From contig NZ_JBEPOB010000001.1 in the NCBI RefSeq assembly GCF_040546595.1, positions 441,501 through 505,500 of the forward strand: 64,000 nt of DNA, in the 5' to 3' direction. The notes beneath the pieces are model-generated. The model was given only the letters and a program-made list of their open reading frames with translations. It had not been told where the DNA came from and searched no databases. Made by a program: the position numbers and the translations under genes. Shown here piece by piece: positions 26,049-36,637 of the stretch (the stretch's first letter is position 1; each line of letters begins with the position of its first letter). This DNA comes from Bosea sp. OAE506 (GTDB lineage: Bacteria > Pseudomonadota > Alphaproteobacteria > Rhizobiales > Beijerinckiaceae).

Positions 26049-27098
26049 TCAGGCGACAGCTGCCTGTGCCCGAAGCAGCATGCCGAACAGGTCGCGCGGT
26101 TCGTCGGGGTCGGCGAGGAGGTCGAGTTCGTCATATTCGCGCTGCCGCTGCGCCTCCTGCGCCAGCCAGCGCAGAGCGGAGAAGTCCTCGATCGCAAAGC
26201 CGACCGAGTCGAACAGCGTGATCTGGCGCGGATCGTGGCGGCCCGGATGCTGGCCCGCGACGACGCGCCAGAGTTCGGTGACCGGGTGATCCGGAGCCAG
26301 CTGCTGAATCTCGCCCTCGATCCGCGTCTGCGGGGGGTATTCGACGAAGATGGCGCTGCGCCTGAGGATGTCGGGATGCAGTTCCGTCTTGCCGGGGCAG
26401 TCGCCGCCGACCGCGTTGATGTGAATGCCGGCCCCGACCATGTTGTCGGTGAGAATGGTGGCGCTGGCCTTGTCGGCGGTCGCGGTGGTGACGATCTCGG
26501 CGCCCTGCATGGCAGCCTCAGCCGAGGCACACAGGGTGATGTCGAAGCCATAGCCCGCCAGATTGGCGGCGCATCGCGCGCTCGCAGCAGGGTCGATGTC
26601 GTAGAGCCGCAGCCGGTCGACGCCGAGCAGCGCCTTGAAGGCGAGCGCCTGAAATTCCGACTGCGCGCCGTTGCCGATCAGGGCCATGCAGCGCGCGCCC
26701 GGCGGGGCCAGATGGAGCGCCGCCAGGGCCGAGGTCGCGGCGGTTCGCAGCGCGGTCAGGATCGTCATCTCGCTCAGCAGCAAAGGATAGCCCGTGGCGA
26801 CGTCCGAGAGCACGCCGAAAGCAGTGACGGTCTGGCGCCCGTCGCGGGTGTTGCCGGGATGGCCGTTGACGTATTTGAACGCGTAGTGGGCGCCATCGCT
26901 GGTCGGCATCAGCTCGATGACGCCGCCGGGGCTGTGCGAGGCGACGCGAGCCGTCTTATCGAAGAGCTCCCAGCGTCGGAAATCGGCCTCGATGCAGCTC
27001 GCCAGCGCCGTGAGGGCGGTCTCGATGCCGCAGGCGCCGATGATCCGCATCATCCGCTCGACGCTGACGAAGCGCACGAGGTTGAGCTTGCGATCCAT
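26049..27098 (-). CDS. ocd: Ornithine cyclodeaminase
   Basis: 349-aa enzyme of the ornithine cyclodeaminase/mu-crystallin family, converting L-ornithine to L-proline and ammonia with bound NAD+. The dinucleotide fold is marked by LIGNGAQSEFQALAF and the ornithine-binding region by NGHPGNTRDGRQTV and GGDCPGKTELHPD, close to classic long-form bacterial cyclodeaminases. It is two bases downstream of arginase on the same strand, completing arginine to ornithine to proline conversion in the cytoplasm. Confidence 0.92.
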   Translation of the reverse strand: MDRKLNLVRFVSVERMMRIIGACGIETALTALASCIEADFRRWELFDKTARVASHSPGGVIELMPTSDGAHYAFKYVNGHPGNTRDGRQTVTAFGVLSDVATGYPLLLSEMTILTALRTAATSALAALHLAPPGARCMALIGNGAQSEFQALAFKALLGVDRLRLYDIDPAASARCAANLAGYGFDITLCASAEAAMQGAEIVTTATADKASATILTDNMVGAGIHINAVGGDCPGKTELHPDILRRSAIFVEYPPQTRIEGEIQQLAPDHPVTELWRVVAGQHPGRHDPRQITLFDSVGFAIEDFSALRWLAQEAQRQREYDELDLLADPDEPRDLFGMLLRAQAAVA

Positions 27099-27100
27099 GG

Positions 27101-28030
27101 TCAGAAGCTCCGTGTCGGGCGGTCGAGCACGCGCCGGCCCATCAGGCTGGCGGCGAGATCGACCATCAGCCGGGCGGTGCGGCCGCGCTCGTCGAGGAAG
27201 GGGTTGAGCTCGACGAGATCGAGACTGGCGACGCGGCCGCTGTCATGGAGCATCTCCATGATCAGATGCGCCTCGCGGAAGGTGGCGCCGCCCAGCACGG
27301 TGGTGCCGACACCGGGCGCGATGTCGGGATCGAGGAAATCGACGTCGAGGCTGACATGAAGCAGGCCGTCCTGTGCCGCGACCTCGTCGAGAAAGCCGCG
27401 CAGCAGGGGGGCGACGCCCTCCTCGTCGATGGCGCGCATGTCGTGGACGCGAAGCCCCATGGCGGCCAGAACCTGCCGCTCCGCCGGATCGACGCTGCGC
27501 AGGCCCATCATGCAGATCCGCGCCGGATCGAGTGTGGCCGTGAGCGGCGGGAAGACACCCGCGAAGCCGGGCAGCCCGAGCGCATAGGCCATCGGCACGC
27601 CATGGAGATGGCCGCTTTCGGTCGACTCCAGCGTGTGGACGTCGGGATGCGCATCGAGCCAGAGGACGAAGAGCTTGCGGCCGCTCTCCTGCGCCCGGCG
27701 GGCATGGCCGGCGAGCGTCCCGGCCGCCAGGCTGTGGTCGCCGCCCAGCACGATCGGCATGCCCTCGGCCCCGGCCTCGTAGATGGCCTGCGACAGCGCC
27801 TGCGTCCAAGCGACGACCTCGGGCAGCGCATGGATGGCGGGGTTGGGGTGGCTCAGCGACTGCAGCGGCGCGGGCGCGACATTGCCGCGGTCGACGACGC
27901 CATGACCGAGCGAGCGCAGCGCCTCGCCGATGCCGGCAGCACGAAAAGCGCTCGGGCCCATGTCGCAGCCGAGCCGGCCTGTGCCGTCCTGCACCGGGGC
28001 CCCCAGGAGAATGCAGTTCGTCCGATCCAT
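27101..28030 (-). CDS. rocF: Arginase
   Basis: 309-aa binuclear-manganese ureohydrolase that cleaves L-arginine to ornithine and urea. Metal-binding motifs are complete: GGDHSLAAGT, WLDAHPDVHT and SLDVDFLDPDIAPG. The serine-containing loop ESGHLHGVPMAY matches arginase rather than agmatinase. It is the first gene of a two-gene operon with ornithine cyclodeaminase. A divergent Lrp-type regulator starts 129 bp away, which probably controls it in response to arginine or ornithine. Confidence 0.93.
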   Translation of the reverse strand: MDRTNCILLGAPVQDGTGRLGCDMGPSAFRAAGIGEALRSLGHGVVDRGNVAPAPLQSLSHPNPAIHALPEVVAWTQALSQAIYEAGAEGMPIVLGGDHSLAAGTLAGHARRAQESGRKLFVLWLDAHPDVHTLESTESGHLHGVPMAYALGLPGFAGVFPPLTATLDPARICMMGLRSVDPAERQVLAAMGLRVHDMRAIDEEGVAPLLRGFLDEVAAQDGLLHVSLDVDFLDPDIAPGVGTTVLGGATFREAHLIMEMLHDSGRVASLDLVELNPFLDERGRTARLMVDLAASLMGRRVLDRPTRSF

Positions 28031-28158
28031 CGCGCCCTCGCTTGCTCGCGACGGGTCTAGGACGAGGGGCCGGCAGGACGAAGCAGCCAGATTGGCATAA
28101 ATGGCGGCTTGATCTATCGTTTCGGCACCCTCGACTTCTCACAATGGCGGAGCCGGCC

Positions 28159-28614
28159 ATGGACGACCTCGACCGCCGCCTCGTCACGCTGCTGCGCCGC
28201 AATGGCCGTCGCGCCATTTCCGACCTCGCGCTCGATCTCGGTGTCTCCCGGGCGACGGTTCGCTCCCGTCTGGAGCGTCTCGAACAGGCCGGCGAGATCG
28301 TCGGCTACACCGTGATCCTGCGGGCGGACGCGGTTTCGGCCCCGGTGCGGGGCATCACGCTGATCGAGGTCGAGGGCCGGGCCAAGGACCGCGTGGTGAC
28401 GGCGCTCAGCGGCTTTGCCGAGATCACCGCCATCCACACCACCAGCGGCAAATGGGATCTGATCGCCGAGCTCGGCACGGACAGCTTGACGGCTCTGGAC
28501 GCGGTGCTGACGCGGATGCGACTGATCGCGGGCATCGCGGCTTCCGAAACGCATCTGCTGCTGGCGACGCCGCGCAGCAGCCGGGCCGGGCTCGGCCCGG
28601 CGCAGCCCGGCTGA
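28159..28614 (+). CDS. Lrp/AsnC-family regulator, probably of arginine catabolism
   Basis: 151 aa from ATG 28159, which has GGAG six bases upstream; in-frame codons back to 28042 lack a ribosome site. The N-terminal helix-turn-helix (ISDLALDLGVSRATVRSRLERLEQAG) is followed by a C-terminal RAM ligand domain. It is divergent from arginase/ornithine cyclodeaminase, the usual arrangement for an Lrp-type activator of that pathway. The shared intergenic region includes the AT-rich stretch at about 28091-28125 as a candidate binding site. Confidence 0.88.
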   Translation: MDDLDRRLVTLLRRNGRRAISDLALDLGVSRATVRSRLERLEQAGEIVGYTVILRADAVSAPVRGITLIEVEGRAKDRVVTALSGFAEITAIHTTSGKWDLIAELGTDSLTALDAVLTRMRLIAGIAASETHLLLATPRSSRAGLGPAQPG

Positions 28615-28623
28615 GCCATCCGC

Positions 28624-29439
28624 TCAGTCGTTGACGCGGTCGAGCCCAATCGTCAGCGAGATCGCCAGAAGGGCCAGCATCGCCAGCAGGATCTGCACGC
28701 TGGAAACGGCGGCGACCAATGGCGAGCTGCTGTTCTGGACGATCGCGAGCAGCTCGATTGGCAGCGGCCGGTCACGATAGCCATGGGTGAAGATCGTCAC
28801 CGAGAGATTGTCGACGCCCTCGATGAAGGTGAAGACGGCGCCGGCCAGGATCGCCGGCAGCAGCAGCGGCAGCGTGATGGTGCGGAAGGTCTGCCAGCGG
28901 CTCGCGCCGAGATTGGCGGAGGCCTGCTCCAGCAGCGGGTCCAGCCGCTGCAGCCGCGCCATCACGGTGCGCACCATCACCGCCATGACATAGACCGAGA
29001 GCGAGACCGACTGCAGCCAGATCGATGGGCCGATGCCCAGCAGCGCGCCCGAGAACAGCACGGCGACCCCGAGGACGATACCCGGCACCATATGCGGCAC
29101 CAGCACGAAGACGGAGAGCGCCGTGGCGCCGCGGAAGTCGCCACGGGCGCAGGCCAGCGCGGTCGGCACACCAAGCACGATGCAGAGCGCGGTGACGTAG
29201 AGCCCGACCTTGATGCTCGTCCACATCGCGTTGACCAGCACCGGCTGGTTGAAGACCTTGACGTACCAGTCGAGCGTGAAACCGGCGGGCGGGAAGCTGA
29301 TATAGCCGCGCGTGTCGAAGGACATCATCACGACGATGACCGCCGGCAGCAGGAGCAGCGTGAGCGCCAGCACCGCGAGCGCGATGATGAAGCCGATGCC
29401 CAGCCGATCGAGGAGTTCGGCGCCGTCGATCCGCTTCAT
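28624..29439 (-). CDS. ABC transporter permease (PotC-like)
   Basis: 271-aa inner-membrane permease from ATG 29439, overlapping the upstream permease stop by ATGA; upstream codons to 29553 are shadow. Six spans and the EAA loop ASANLGASRWQTFRTITLPL are present. It belongs to the spermidine/putrescine-iron-thiamine class of importers (family-1 binding protein plus two unequal permeases). It is the last gene of the four-gene importer unit. Confidence 0.9.
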   Translation of the reverse strand: MKRIDGAELLDRLGIGFIIALAVLALTLLLLPAVIVVMMSFDTRGYISFPPAGFTLDWYVKVFNQPVLVNAMWTSIKVGLYVTALCIVLGVPTALACARGDFRGATALSVFVLVPHMVPGIVLGVAVLFSGALLGIGPSIWLQSVSLSVYVMAVMVRTVMARLQRLDPLLEQASANLGASRWQTFRTITLPLLLPAILAGAVFTFIEGVDNLSVTIFTHGYRDRPLPIELLAIVQNSSSPLVAAVSSVQILLAMLALLAISLTIGLDRVND

Positions 29440-30337
29440 CTTTGTGCCACCCGTGTCCAGCGCGTCGCGATATGCGTCAGCCAGGCGAAGACCAGCAGCA
29501 CGGCGAGGCAGCTCGCCATCAGGATCATCGCGGTCACCGCGCCCTTGCTCCATTGCAGCGAGTAGACCACCTGCTCGTAGACCATCGTCGCGGCGTTCAG
29601 GTAATTGCCGCCTCCGAGGAGCTGCGGCACCACGAAGGTGGTGTAGCTCAGCGTGAAGACGAGCGCGGCGCCGGTGCCGAGCCCGGGCACGCTCAGCGGC
29701 AGGATGATGGTTCGCAGCGTCGCCAGCCGGCTGGCGCCGAGATTGGCGGACGCTTCCTCCAACCGGGTGTCATGCCGGCTCATCACCGCGATCAGCGGCA
29801 GGATCATGATCGGCAGATGGATCTGGACCATGCCGATCAGCACCGCCCAATGCGTGTTGATGATGCGCAGCGGCTGCGAGATCAGCCCGAACTCCATCAG
29901 CGTCGCATTGACCACGCCGCGGCCGCCGAGGATGACGATCCAGGCATAGGTCCGGACGATGCCGCTGGTCAGGATCGGCGCGATCGTCAGCACCAGGATA
30001 ATGCGGCGGGTCCAGGGGCCGCCGATCAGGAAGAGATAGGCGACGGGGAAGCCGAGCAGCGCGCAGAACAGCGTCGTCGTCAGTGCCAGCGTCAGCGAGC
30101 GCTGGAAGGTGATGTGATAGAGCGGGTCGGCCAGCGCGGTCGCGAGATGGCCGAGCGAGAATTCCTGCGAGACGATGACCCCGCGCGACACGGTGATGTC
30201 GGAGAAGCCGAGCGAGAGCAGCACGCCGAAGGGGATGACGGCGACGACGACGAGCACGACGATCGCCGGCACGGCGGGCCAGATGCCGCGCCCCGAGAGC
30301 AGCTCGTCGACCAGCCGCAGCAGGAGAGGCCGGCGGG

Positions 30338-30341
<4 letters not shown>
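29436..30341 (-). CDS. ABC transporter permease (PotB-like)
   Basis: 301-aa permease, six spans, with EAA loop EEASANLGASRLATLRTIIL. Its start overlaps the ATPase stop (ATGA), and its own stop overlaps the next permease start, so stoichiometry is set by translational coupling. It heterodimerises with the PotC-like subunit. Confidence 0.9.
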
Positions 30342-31425
<1,084 letters not shown>

Positions 31426-31429
<4 letters not shown>

Positions 31430-32469
31430 CCGGCGAACATCCGGTCGAAGGCCTCGACGATCTTGCCGCGGTTAGGCGCCACCTTCGGCCAGTCGACCGA
31501 CACCATCGAGGCGATCTCCTCCGGCGTGGAAGGCAGGAACGCGGCGGCCCCCGCCGGGGCGACGATGCCCTTCACCGTGGTGCCGAAGTAATAGGGCGGC
31601 TGGGCGGCGAAGGTCTGGCTCTCGCTGGTGAGCAGGATGTCGGCGAATTCGTGGATCAGGTCGCTATGGGCGGTGCGGGTGAACTTGACGATCATGGTCG
31701 GCAGGATCAGCGGACCCGGGCCGGTGACCTTGGCGTAGCCGAGCGGCAGGCCGCTGGCGATGGCGATGCCGGTGTTGTCGTGCCAGAGCGGGCAGAGCCC
31801 GATCTCGCTGCGCTCCAGCATCTGCTGCAGCAGGTTGGGATTGCGCCCGACCAGCGGCTTCAGCTCCTTCCACTTGGCGAGGCCGAAATCGGTGTCCGCA
31901 TCGGTCTTGCCGAAGGCCGAGGCCGCGATCGAGACGCAGGCGAGGCCGAGATTGGACTGCGGCCGAGAGACGCCGATCTTGCCGGCATAGTCCGGCTTCC
32001 AGAGATCAGCCCAGGTCTTGGGCGGGTTCGGGACCATCTGCTTGTTGTAGGCGATGCCGATGCCGGCATAGCTGATCGGCACGCCCATGCCGTAGGCGTA
32101 GGGCATGAAGCGCGGGTCAATGTTCTTGGCGTTGGGGACCTTGGCGATGTCGAGCGGCTCGAGCACGCCCTCGTCGACTGCGTTGATGATCGCGGGCGAG
32201 CCCATCACCGCGAAATCATAGGGCGAGGCGCCGCGCGAGGCCTTGATCTGGGCGATCGCCTCCGCCGAAAGGCCGCCGATGATGCGCAGCGAGACGCCGG
32301 GATACTTCTTGGCGAGGATGTCCCCGGCGCGCTTCAGCGGATCGTCCTGGGCGCTGCCATAGCCGATCATGACCAGTTCGCGGGCCTGGGCTCGCAGGAC
32401 CGTTGGTGCGGCCAGCGCGACGCTGCCCGCTGCGGCCCCGAGGAAACGGCGTCGAGACAAAGTCGTCAT
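31426..32469 (-). CDS. ABC transporter solute-binding protein, family 1, Tat-exported
   Basis: 347-aa periplasmic binding protein from ATG 32469. The N-terminus has a twin-arginine motif (SRRRFLG at about residues 5-11) followed by a hydrophobic stretch ending APTVLRAQA, so it is probably exported folded by Tat. The mature part has PotD/family-1 features (GMGVPISYAGIGIAYNK, TWADLWKPDYAGKIGV, GLCPLWHDN). Ligand is uncertain: polyamines, or in this context an amino-sugar conjugate. It leads the transcript of the importer, downstream of the DeoR regulator. Confidence 0.9.
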
Positions 32470-32548
32470 GGAGGTTCTCCCCGGCCTGCCTGCGTCGGAA
32501 CGGCACCCGCGGCCTGCGGGCGCGATGGATTGAGCTTTCAATTTGCGG

Positions 32549-32570
32549 ACAAACGAAAACAATCGCAAGC
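32549..32570. promoter_or_regulatory. Candidate DeoR-family operator before the importer
   Basis: The stretch contains AAACGAAAAC followed by AATCGCAAGC, an A-rich CGAAA-type arrangement typical of DeoR-family sites. A related pair, AACGAAG plus CGCAAG, occurs on the minus strand at 33431-33450 beside the deoR gene. Weak evidence, resting on shared elements and position. Confidence 0.35.
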
Positions 32571-32607
32571 ATAAAACTTAGCCAGGTCGCGCCGATTTTT
32601 CGAGCGC

Positions 32608-33423
32608 TCACGCGATGGTGACCTGAACCCCCGCCGCCTCGAGCGCCTGGATGTCGGCCGCCGCCGCGCCCTGGTCGGTGATCAGCAGATCCGCCTGGTC
32701 GAGCGGCGCGATGCGGGCACTGCCGACATGACCGATCTTGCCGTGGTCGGCGACGAAGACGACGCGCCGGGCCGAGGCCATCATCGCCTTCTTCACCTCC
32801 GCCTCTTCCCAGTTGCCATTGGTGAAGCCGCGGGCAGCATCGACGCCGGCACAGCAGAGAAAGGCGAGATCGGCGTTGATCTCACGCAGCAGCGTCGTGC
32901 CGAAGGGCGAGATCAGGCTGCTGGAGCGGGCATTGCGACCGCCGCGCTTGAGGCGCCCGCCGGTGACGATGACGGTGACGCCCTCATGCGCCTGCAGTGC
33001 CAGCGCGATGTCGAGACCGTTGGTGACGACGACGACATCGGTGAGCGCGGCCGGCAAGGCGTGGGCGATGGCGAGCGTGGTCGTTCCGGCGTCGAGGATG
33101 ACGGTTTCGCCGTCGCGGACGAGGGCGGCCGCCTGGTCGGCGATGCGCTCTTTCTCGTCCGAAAAGGACTGGCTCGGCAGGTCGACGGGGCGCTCGAAGC
33201 GGGCCGGGCGGAGCGCCATCGCCCCGCCGCGGATTCGGCGGATGAGCTGGCGCTTCTCCAGCGCGTCGAGATCGGCGCGGATCGTCACCGCGGAGACGCC
33301 AAGCTCCTCGGCCAGCGCCGCGACCTCGACCACGCCCTTGGCCGAGAGCCTTTCGATGATGCGCTCGTGGCGCGGCAATGTGCGGCCGCGGGCGAGATCG
33401 GGCAGGGCTTGCGTGGAGGACAT
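32608..33423 (-). CDS. DeoR-family transcriptional regulator
   Basis: 271 aa from ATG 33423; the open frame further upstream includes the intergenic region. The N-terminal DeoR helix-turn-helix (VAALAEELGVSAVTIRADLDAL) is followed by the DeoRC sugar-phosphate sensor domain with DAGTTTLAIA and VTNGLDIALAL. These regulators are usually repressors relieved by a phosphorylated sugar. It lies between the importer genes (same strand, downstream) and the divergent SIS/PfkB/BtpA genes, and so can control both arms. Confidence 0.9.
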   Translation of the reverse strand: MSSTQALPDLARGRTLPRHERIIERLSAKGVVEVAALAEELGVSAVTIRADLDALEKRQLIRRIRGGAMALRPARFERPVDLPSQSFSDEKERIADQAAALVRDGETVILDAGTTTLAIAHALPAALTDVVVVTNGLDIALALQAHEGVTVIVTGGRLKRGGRNARSSSLISPFGTTLLREINADLAFLCCAGVDAARGFTNGNWEEAEVKKAMMASARRVVFVADHGKIGHVGSARIAPLDQADLLITDQGAAAADIQALEAAGVQVTIA

Positions 33424-33430
33424 GGCAGGC

Positions 33431-33450
33431 TTCGTTGTCACTTGCGTTAC
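33431..33450. promoter_or_regulatory. Candidate DeoR-family operator in the deoR-SIS divergent region
   Basis: TTCGTTGTCACTTGCGTTAC carries two TNCGTT-like half-elements, resembling on the opposite strand the AACGAA/CGCAAG elements at 32549-32570. It lies 8 bp upstream of the deoR start, where it could autoregulate that gene and the divergent sugar genes. Confidence 0.35.
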
Positions 33451-33533
33451 CAGATAAAATGAAGGATATCGAAAGTCGAGCCCAGATCCGGCGAGCGGAT
33501 CCGGCACGAGACCTTCGACAGGACAGGACCAGC

Positions 33534-34667
33534 ATGGCCGACCACATGCAGCAGTTCAAAGCCCTCAAGCGCGAATCCTCATCGGATGCGCCTGGCGATC
33601 CTGAGCGCTTCCGGCGCGTGGAGCTGACGCATACGGAAATGATGGCGCAGGGCGACGCCATGACCCGCACGCTCGCGACCACGGCGGAGGCGGTGAAGCG
33701 CATTGCCGGCGAGATCGCCGCGCGGCCGCTGCGGCGCGTCGTCATCACCGGCTGCGGCGATTCCTGGATCGCCGGCATCGGCGTCCGGCTGGCCTATGAG
33801 CGGCTGCTGGGCGTTCCCTGCGAGCCCTATGAGGCCTTCGATCTCGAGCAGTACGGGCTCGACCTTCTCGACGACGGCACGCTGACGATCGGGCTGAGCT
33901 CGAGCGGCAACACCGCGCCCGTCAGCGCCAGCCTGAAGGCCACGGTCGCGCGCGGCGGGTATGCCGTGGCGCTGACCAACACCGCGACCTCGGCGATGAT
34001 GCAGGATTTCCCGGCCGCGCTGCTGATCCAGGCGACGCGCGGCGGCTGGCCGACACAGTCCAGCACGGCCGCCATGGCGTTGCTGATCGCACTGGCGCTG
34101 GCGATCGCCGAAGCGAAGGGCCTCGGCGAAGGCAAGGCACCGGGGCTCGCAAGCGACCTCGCCGCACTGCCCGCGGTGATGGATGCCGTCGCGACGGGCT
34201 TCTACGACAAGGCGAAGGCGCTGGGCGTGGAGCTGGCGCGCAGCGACATGATGCTGCTGGCCGGGGCCGGCCCGCATCTGGCGCCCGCCGCCTTCGGCGC
34301 GGCCAAGCTGAAGGAGCTGGCACCGATCCACGCCATCGCCTTCCCGCTGGAGGAATACCATCACTACCGCACGCAGAAGGCCGGCGACCCGCTCTTCCTG
34401 ATCGCGCCCGACCAGGCGAGCCGCCAGCGCGCACTGGAAACCGCCATCGTCGGCAAGGGCGTCGAGGGGCATACCATCGCGCTGGTGCCGGAGGGCGAAG
34501 ACGACTTCGGCCCCTATTGCGCCCATGTCTGGCATCTGCCGCCGGTGCGGATCGAGCTGGCGCCGCTGGTCTACAGCGTTCCGCTGCATCTGTTCGGCTA
34601 CCATGTGACCAAGGCACGCGACGCGCTCGGCCTCGGCGCCCCGCGGCTCGGCGGCCTCGCTGCGTGA
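33534..34667 (+). CDS. SIS-domain sugar isomerase/deglycase-like protein
   Basis: 377 aa from ATG 33534 with AGGACAGGA upstream. Two SIS (sugar isomerase) domains are visible: the first around ITGCGDSWIAGIG and GLSSSGNTAPV (phosphosugar-binding Ser-rich loop), the second around LLAGAGPHLAPA. EEYHHYRTQKAGDP holds a conserved Glu/His group near where FrlB and GlmS-type enzymes keep their catalytic base. The adjoining PfkB kinase overlaps by GTGA. This pairing recalls fructoselysine 6-kinase (FrlD) and deglycase (FrlB), so cleavage of a phosphorylated amino-sugar conjugate is a reasonable inference. Confidence 0.8.
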   Translation: MADHMQQFKALKRESSSDAPGDPERFRRVELTHTEMMAQGDAMTRTLATTAEAVKRIAGEIAARPLRRVVITGCGDSWIAGIGVRLAYERLLGVPCEPYEAFDLEQYGLDLLDDGTLTIGLSSSGNTAPVSASLKATVARGGYAVALTNTATSAMMQDFPAALLIQATRGGWPTQSSTAAMALLIALALAIAEAKGLGEGKAPGLASDLAALPAVMDAVATGFYDKAKALGVELARSDMMLLAGAGPHLAPAAFGAAKLKELAPIHAIAFPLEEYHHYRTQKAGDPLFLIAPDQASRQRALETAIVGKGVEGHTIALVPEGEDDFGPYCAHVWHLPPVRIELAPLVYSVPLHLFGYHVTKARDALGLGAPRLGGLAA

Positions 34668-35704
34668 CGCCGGAGCTCGTCACCGCGGGCGGGCTGACGG
34701 TCGATCATGTGATCTCGGCCGACGGGACGGTCGCGCTGGCGCGGGTCGGCGGCAACGGCGCCTATTCCAGCGTCGGCGCCTTGTGCTGGCGCGAGCCTAT
34801 CGGCCTCGTCAGCGTCGCCGTGGCGAGCTATCCGCGCGAGACGCTTGCGCGGCTTCGCGACAACGGCGTCGCGCTCGACGGCGTCGTCATGGTCGATGTC
34901 GCGCTCGAGAGCGGAAACTGGTTCATCTATGACGATGAGGGCCACCGCAGCGAGCGACTGACCAGCCGCCCCGAGGAGCTGGCGCAGGCCGGTTTCCCGA
35001 CCGACCGGCTCACGCCCCAGCAGGTCGATGACTGGCAGGCGCATCTGCGGCGGCGCGGCGATGGCGGCGAGCTGTCCTATTCGCAGTTCCGTGACACGCA
35101 TCCGATGGTCGCGGCGCAGGTGCCGGAGCACTATCTGCGCGCGCGAGGGGCCCATTGCGCGCCGAGCCGCCCGGTCGTGCTGGCCGACCTGCTGCCCCTG
35201 TTCAACGGCCGCGGCATGGTGGTGACGCTCGATGCCGGCTGGCAGCTGGCGGAACTCTCGCTCGACGATCTCTCGCCCTTCCTCGCGCAGATCGACGCCT
35301 TCCTGCCCAGCGAGATCGAGCTCGCCGCGCTCGTCCCCGGCGTCCCGATCGAGCAGGCGCTGGCACTCGCGGCAGCGCGCTGCCGCGGCACGGCGGCGGT
35401 GAAGCTCGGGCCGCGCGGCTGCCTCGTCTGGGACAAGGCGGCCGGTGCGCCCGTCGCCGTGCCGGTGATTCCGACCCATGCCATCGATCCCACGGGCGCA
35501 GGCGATTCCTTTTGCGGCGGCTTCCTCGCCGGGCTCGTCGAGACGGGAGATCCCGTCCTCGCGGCCGCCTTTGGCGCCGTCTCGGCCTCGCTCATCGTCA
35601 GCCGCCACGGCGCCGACGGGGCACTGCCGATCGACCGCGCCGCCTGCCGCGAAGCGTTGGCGCGGCTGACATCCTCCCTCGCCCGCGCGCCCATGCCAGC
35701 CTGA
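34664..35704 (+). CDS. PfkB-family carbohydrate kinase
   Basis: 346-aa ribokinase-fold kinase starting at GTG 34664, which overlaps the stop of the SIS gene; the frame further upstream lies inside that gene. An N-terminal substrate motif (ARVGGNGAYSSVGAL) and the C-terminal anion-hole/catalytic motif DPTGAGDSFCGGFLAGL with the base Asp are present. Middle part (residues about 110-170) carries an unusual insertion (RRGDGGELSYSQFRDTHP) relative to short ribokinases. Expected to phosphorylate the imported sugar or sugar conjugate before the SIS enzyme acts. Confidence 0.88.
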   Translation: MTPELVTAGGLTVDHVISADGTVALARVGGNGAYSSVGALCWREPIGLVSVAVASYPRETLARLRDNGVALDGVVMVDVALESGNWFIYDDEGHRSERLTSRPEELAQAGFPTDRLTPQQVDDWQAHLRRRGDGGELSYSQFRDTHPMVAAQVPEHYLRARGAHCAPSRPVVLADLLPLFNGRGMVVTLDAGWQLAELSLDDLSPFLAQIDAFLPSEIELAALVPGVPIEQALALAAARCRGTAAVKLGPRGCLVWDKAAGAPVAVPVIPTHAIDPTGAGDSFCGGFLAGLVETGDPVLAAAFGAVSASLIVSRHGADGALPIDRAACREALARLTSSLARAPMPA

Positions 35705-35764
35705 ACTCTTGCCCGCCTGATCCTTGCCCGCCTGACCCTGCCCTCGCCGCCCAGGAAGCCAGCC

Positions 35765-36550
35765 TTGACCACGCTCCGCGTCTTCGCCGCCCGCCCCCTC
35801 GTCATCGCTGCGCTGCACCTGCCGGATTTCGGCCGGATGCGCGACAAGAGCATGGCCTGGCTGGAGGATTACGTGGCGACCAATGCGCGGGTCTTCGCGC
35901 AGGCAGGCGTTCCCTACATCAAGCTGCAGGACCAGACCCGCGAGGCCGGGCCGATGGCGGCGAGTTCGCTCGCCATGACCGCCGCCCTCGCCCGCTTCCT
36001 GCGGGCCGAGGTGCCCGATATCGGGCTCGGCATCATCGTGGAGGCGCATGATCCGGTCGCCTCGCTGTCGATCGCCCATGCGGCGGGGGCCGATTTCGTG
36101 CGGCTCAAGGTCTTCGTCGGCGCCGCGATGACGGCGCAGGGGCCGCGCACCGGCATGGGCGCGCAGGCGCTCGCCTTCCGCAACGCGCTGGGCCGGGACG
36201 ACATCGCAATCCTCGCCGACGTGCATGACCGCACCGCCGTGCCGATGTCGTCCGAGACGCCGGAATTCGCCGCCGAATGGGCCCAGAAGACCGGCGCCGA
36301 CGGTCTGATCCTGACCGGGGCGGACTGGGCGGATTCGCTGTCCCGCATCCGTCGTGCCCGCGAGACGGGAATCAAGCGGCCGATCCTGCTGGGCGGCAGT
36401 GTGACGACCGGCAATGTCGGCGAGGCGCTGACCGCCGCCGACGGCGTGATCGTCTCGACGGCCCTGATGCGCAAGGACGCCGCGGCGTCCGACGTGCTGC
36501 GCTGGGATCTCGATCTCTGCCGGCGCTTCATGGACGCCGCGCGCGGCTGA
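35765..36550 (+). CDS. BtpA/SgcQ-family TIM-barrel protein
   Basis: 261-aa protein of the BtpA family, a TIM-barrel group named from photosystem I biogenesis and the E. coli sgc sugar cluster, with no firmly established reaction. Family features: GVPYIKLQDQTREAGP, IIVEAHDPVASLSIA, DFVRLKVFVGA, ILADVHDRTAVP and ILLGGSVTTGNV. A TTG start at 35765 after AGGAAG is used because no ATG precedes the conserved core. Gene order SIS-PfkB-BtpA suggests it acts on a product of that pathway. Confidence 0.85.
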   Translation: MTTLRVFAARPLVIAALHLPDFGRMRDKSMAWLEDYVATNARVFAQAGVPYIKLQDQTREAGPMAASSLAMTAALARFLRAEVPDIGLGIIVEAHDPVASLSIAHAAGADFVRLKVFVGAAMTAQGPRTGMGAQALAFRNALGRDDIAILADVHDRTAVPMSSETPEFAAEWAQKTGADGLILTGADWADSLSRIRRARETGIKRPILLGGSVTTGNVGEALTAADGVIVSTALMRKDAAASDVLRWDLDLCRRFMDAARG

Positions 36551-36612
36551 AGTCCTCGCGGCATCGCCTCCCTTGCCGGCGCCCGCGCAGCCCGGCACTG
36601 TCGGTCTCGAAG

Positions 36613-36637
36613 GGAACGATTCGACGGGCCCGCGGTT
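36613..36637 (+). promoter_or_regulatory. Candidate EcfG-type (general stress) promoter
   Basis: GGAAC (36613-36617) and GGTT (36634-36637) are separated by 16 bases, one base off the alphaproteobacterial EcfG consensus GGAAC-N16/17-CGTT. It lies 40 bp before the start of the small secreted protein gene. Confidence 0.4.

Noticed and set aside
28091..28111. TTGGCAT near arginase as a sigma-54 promoter
   Set aside because: The -12 element at the required spacing reads GG, not GC, and orientation points to the Lrp gene rather than the operon.
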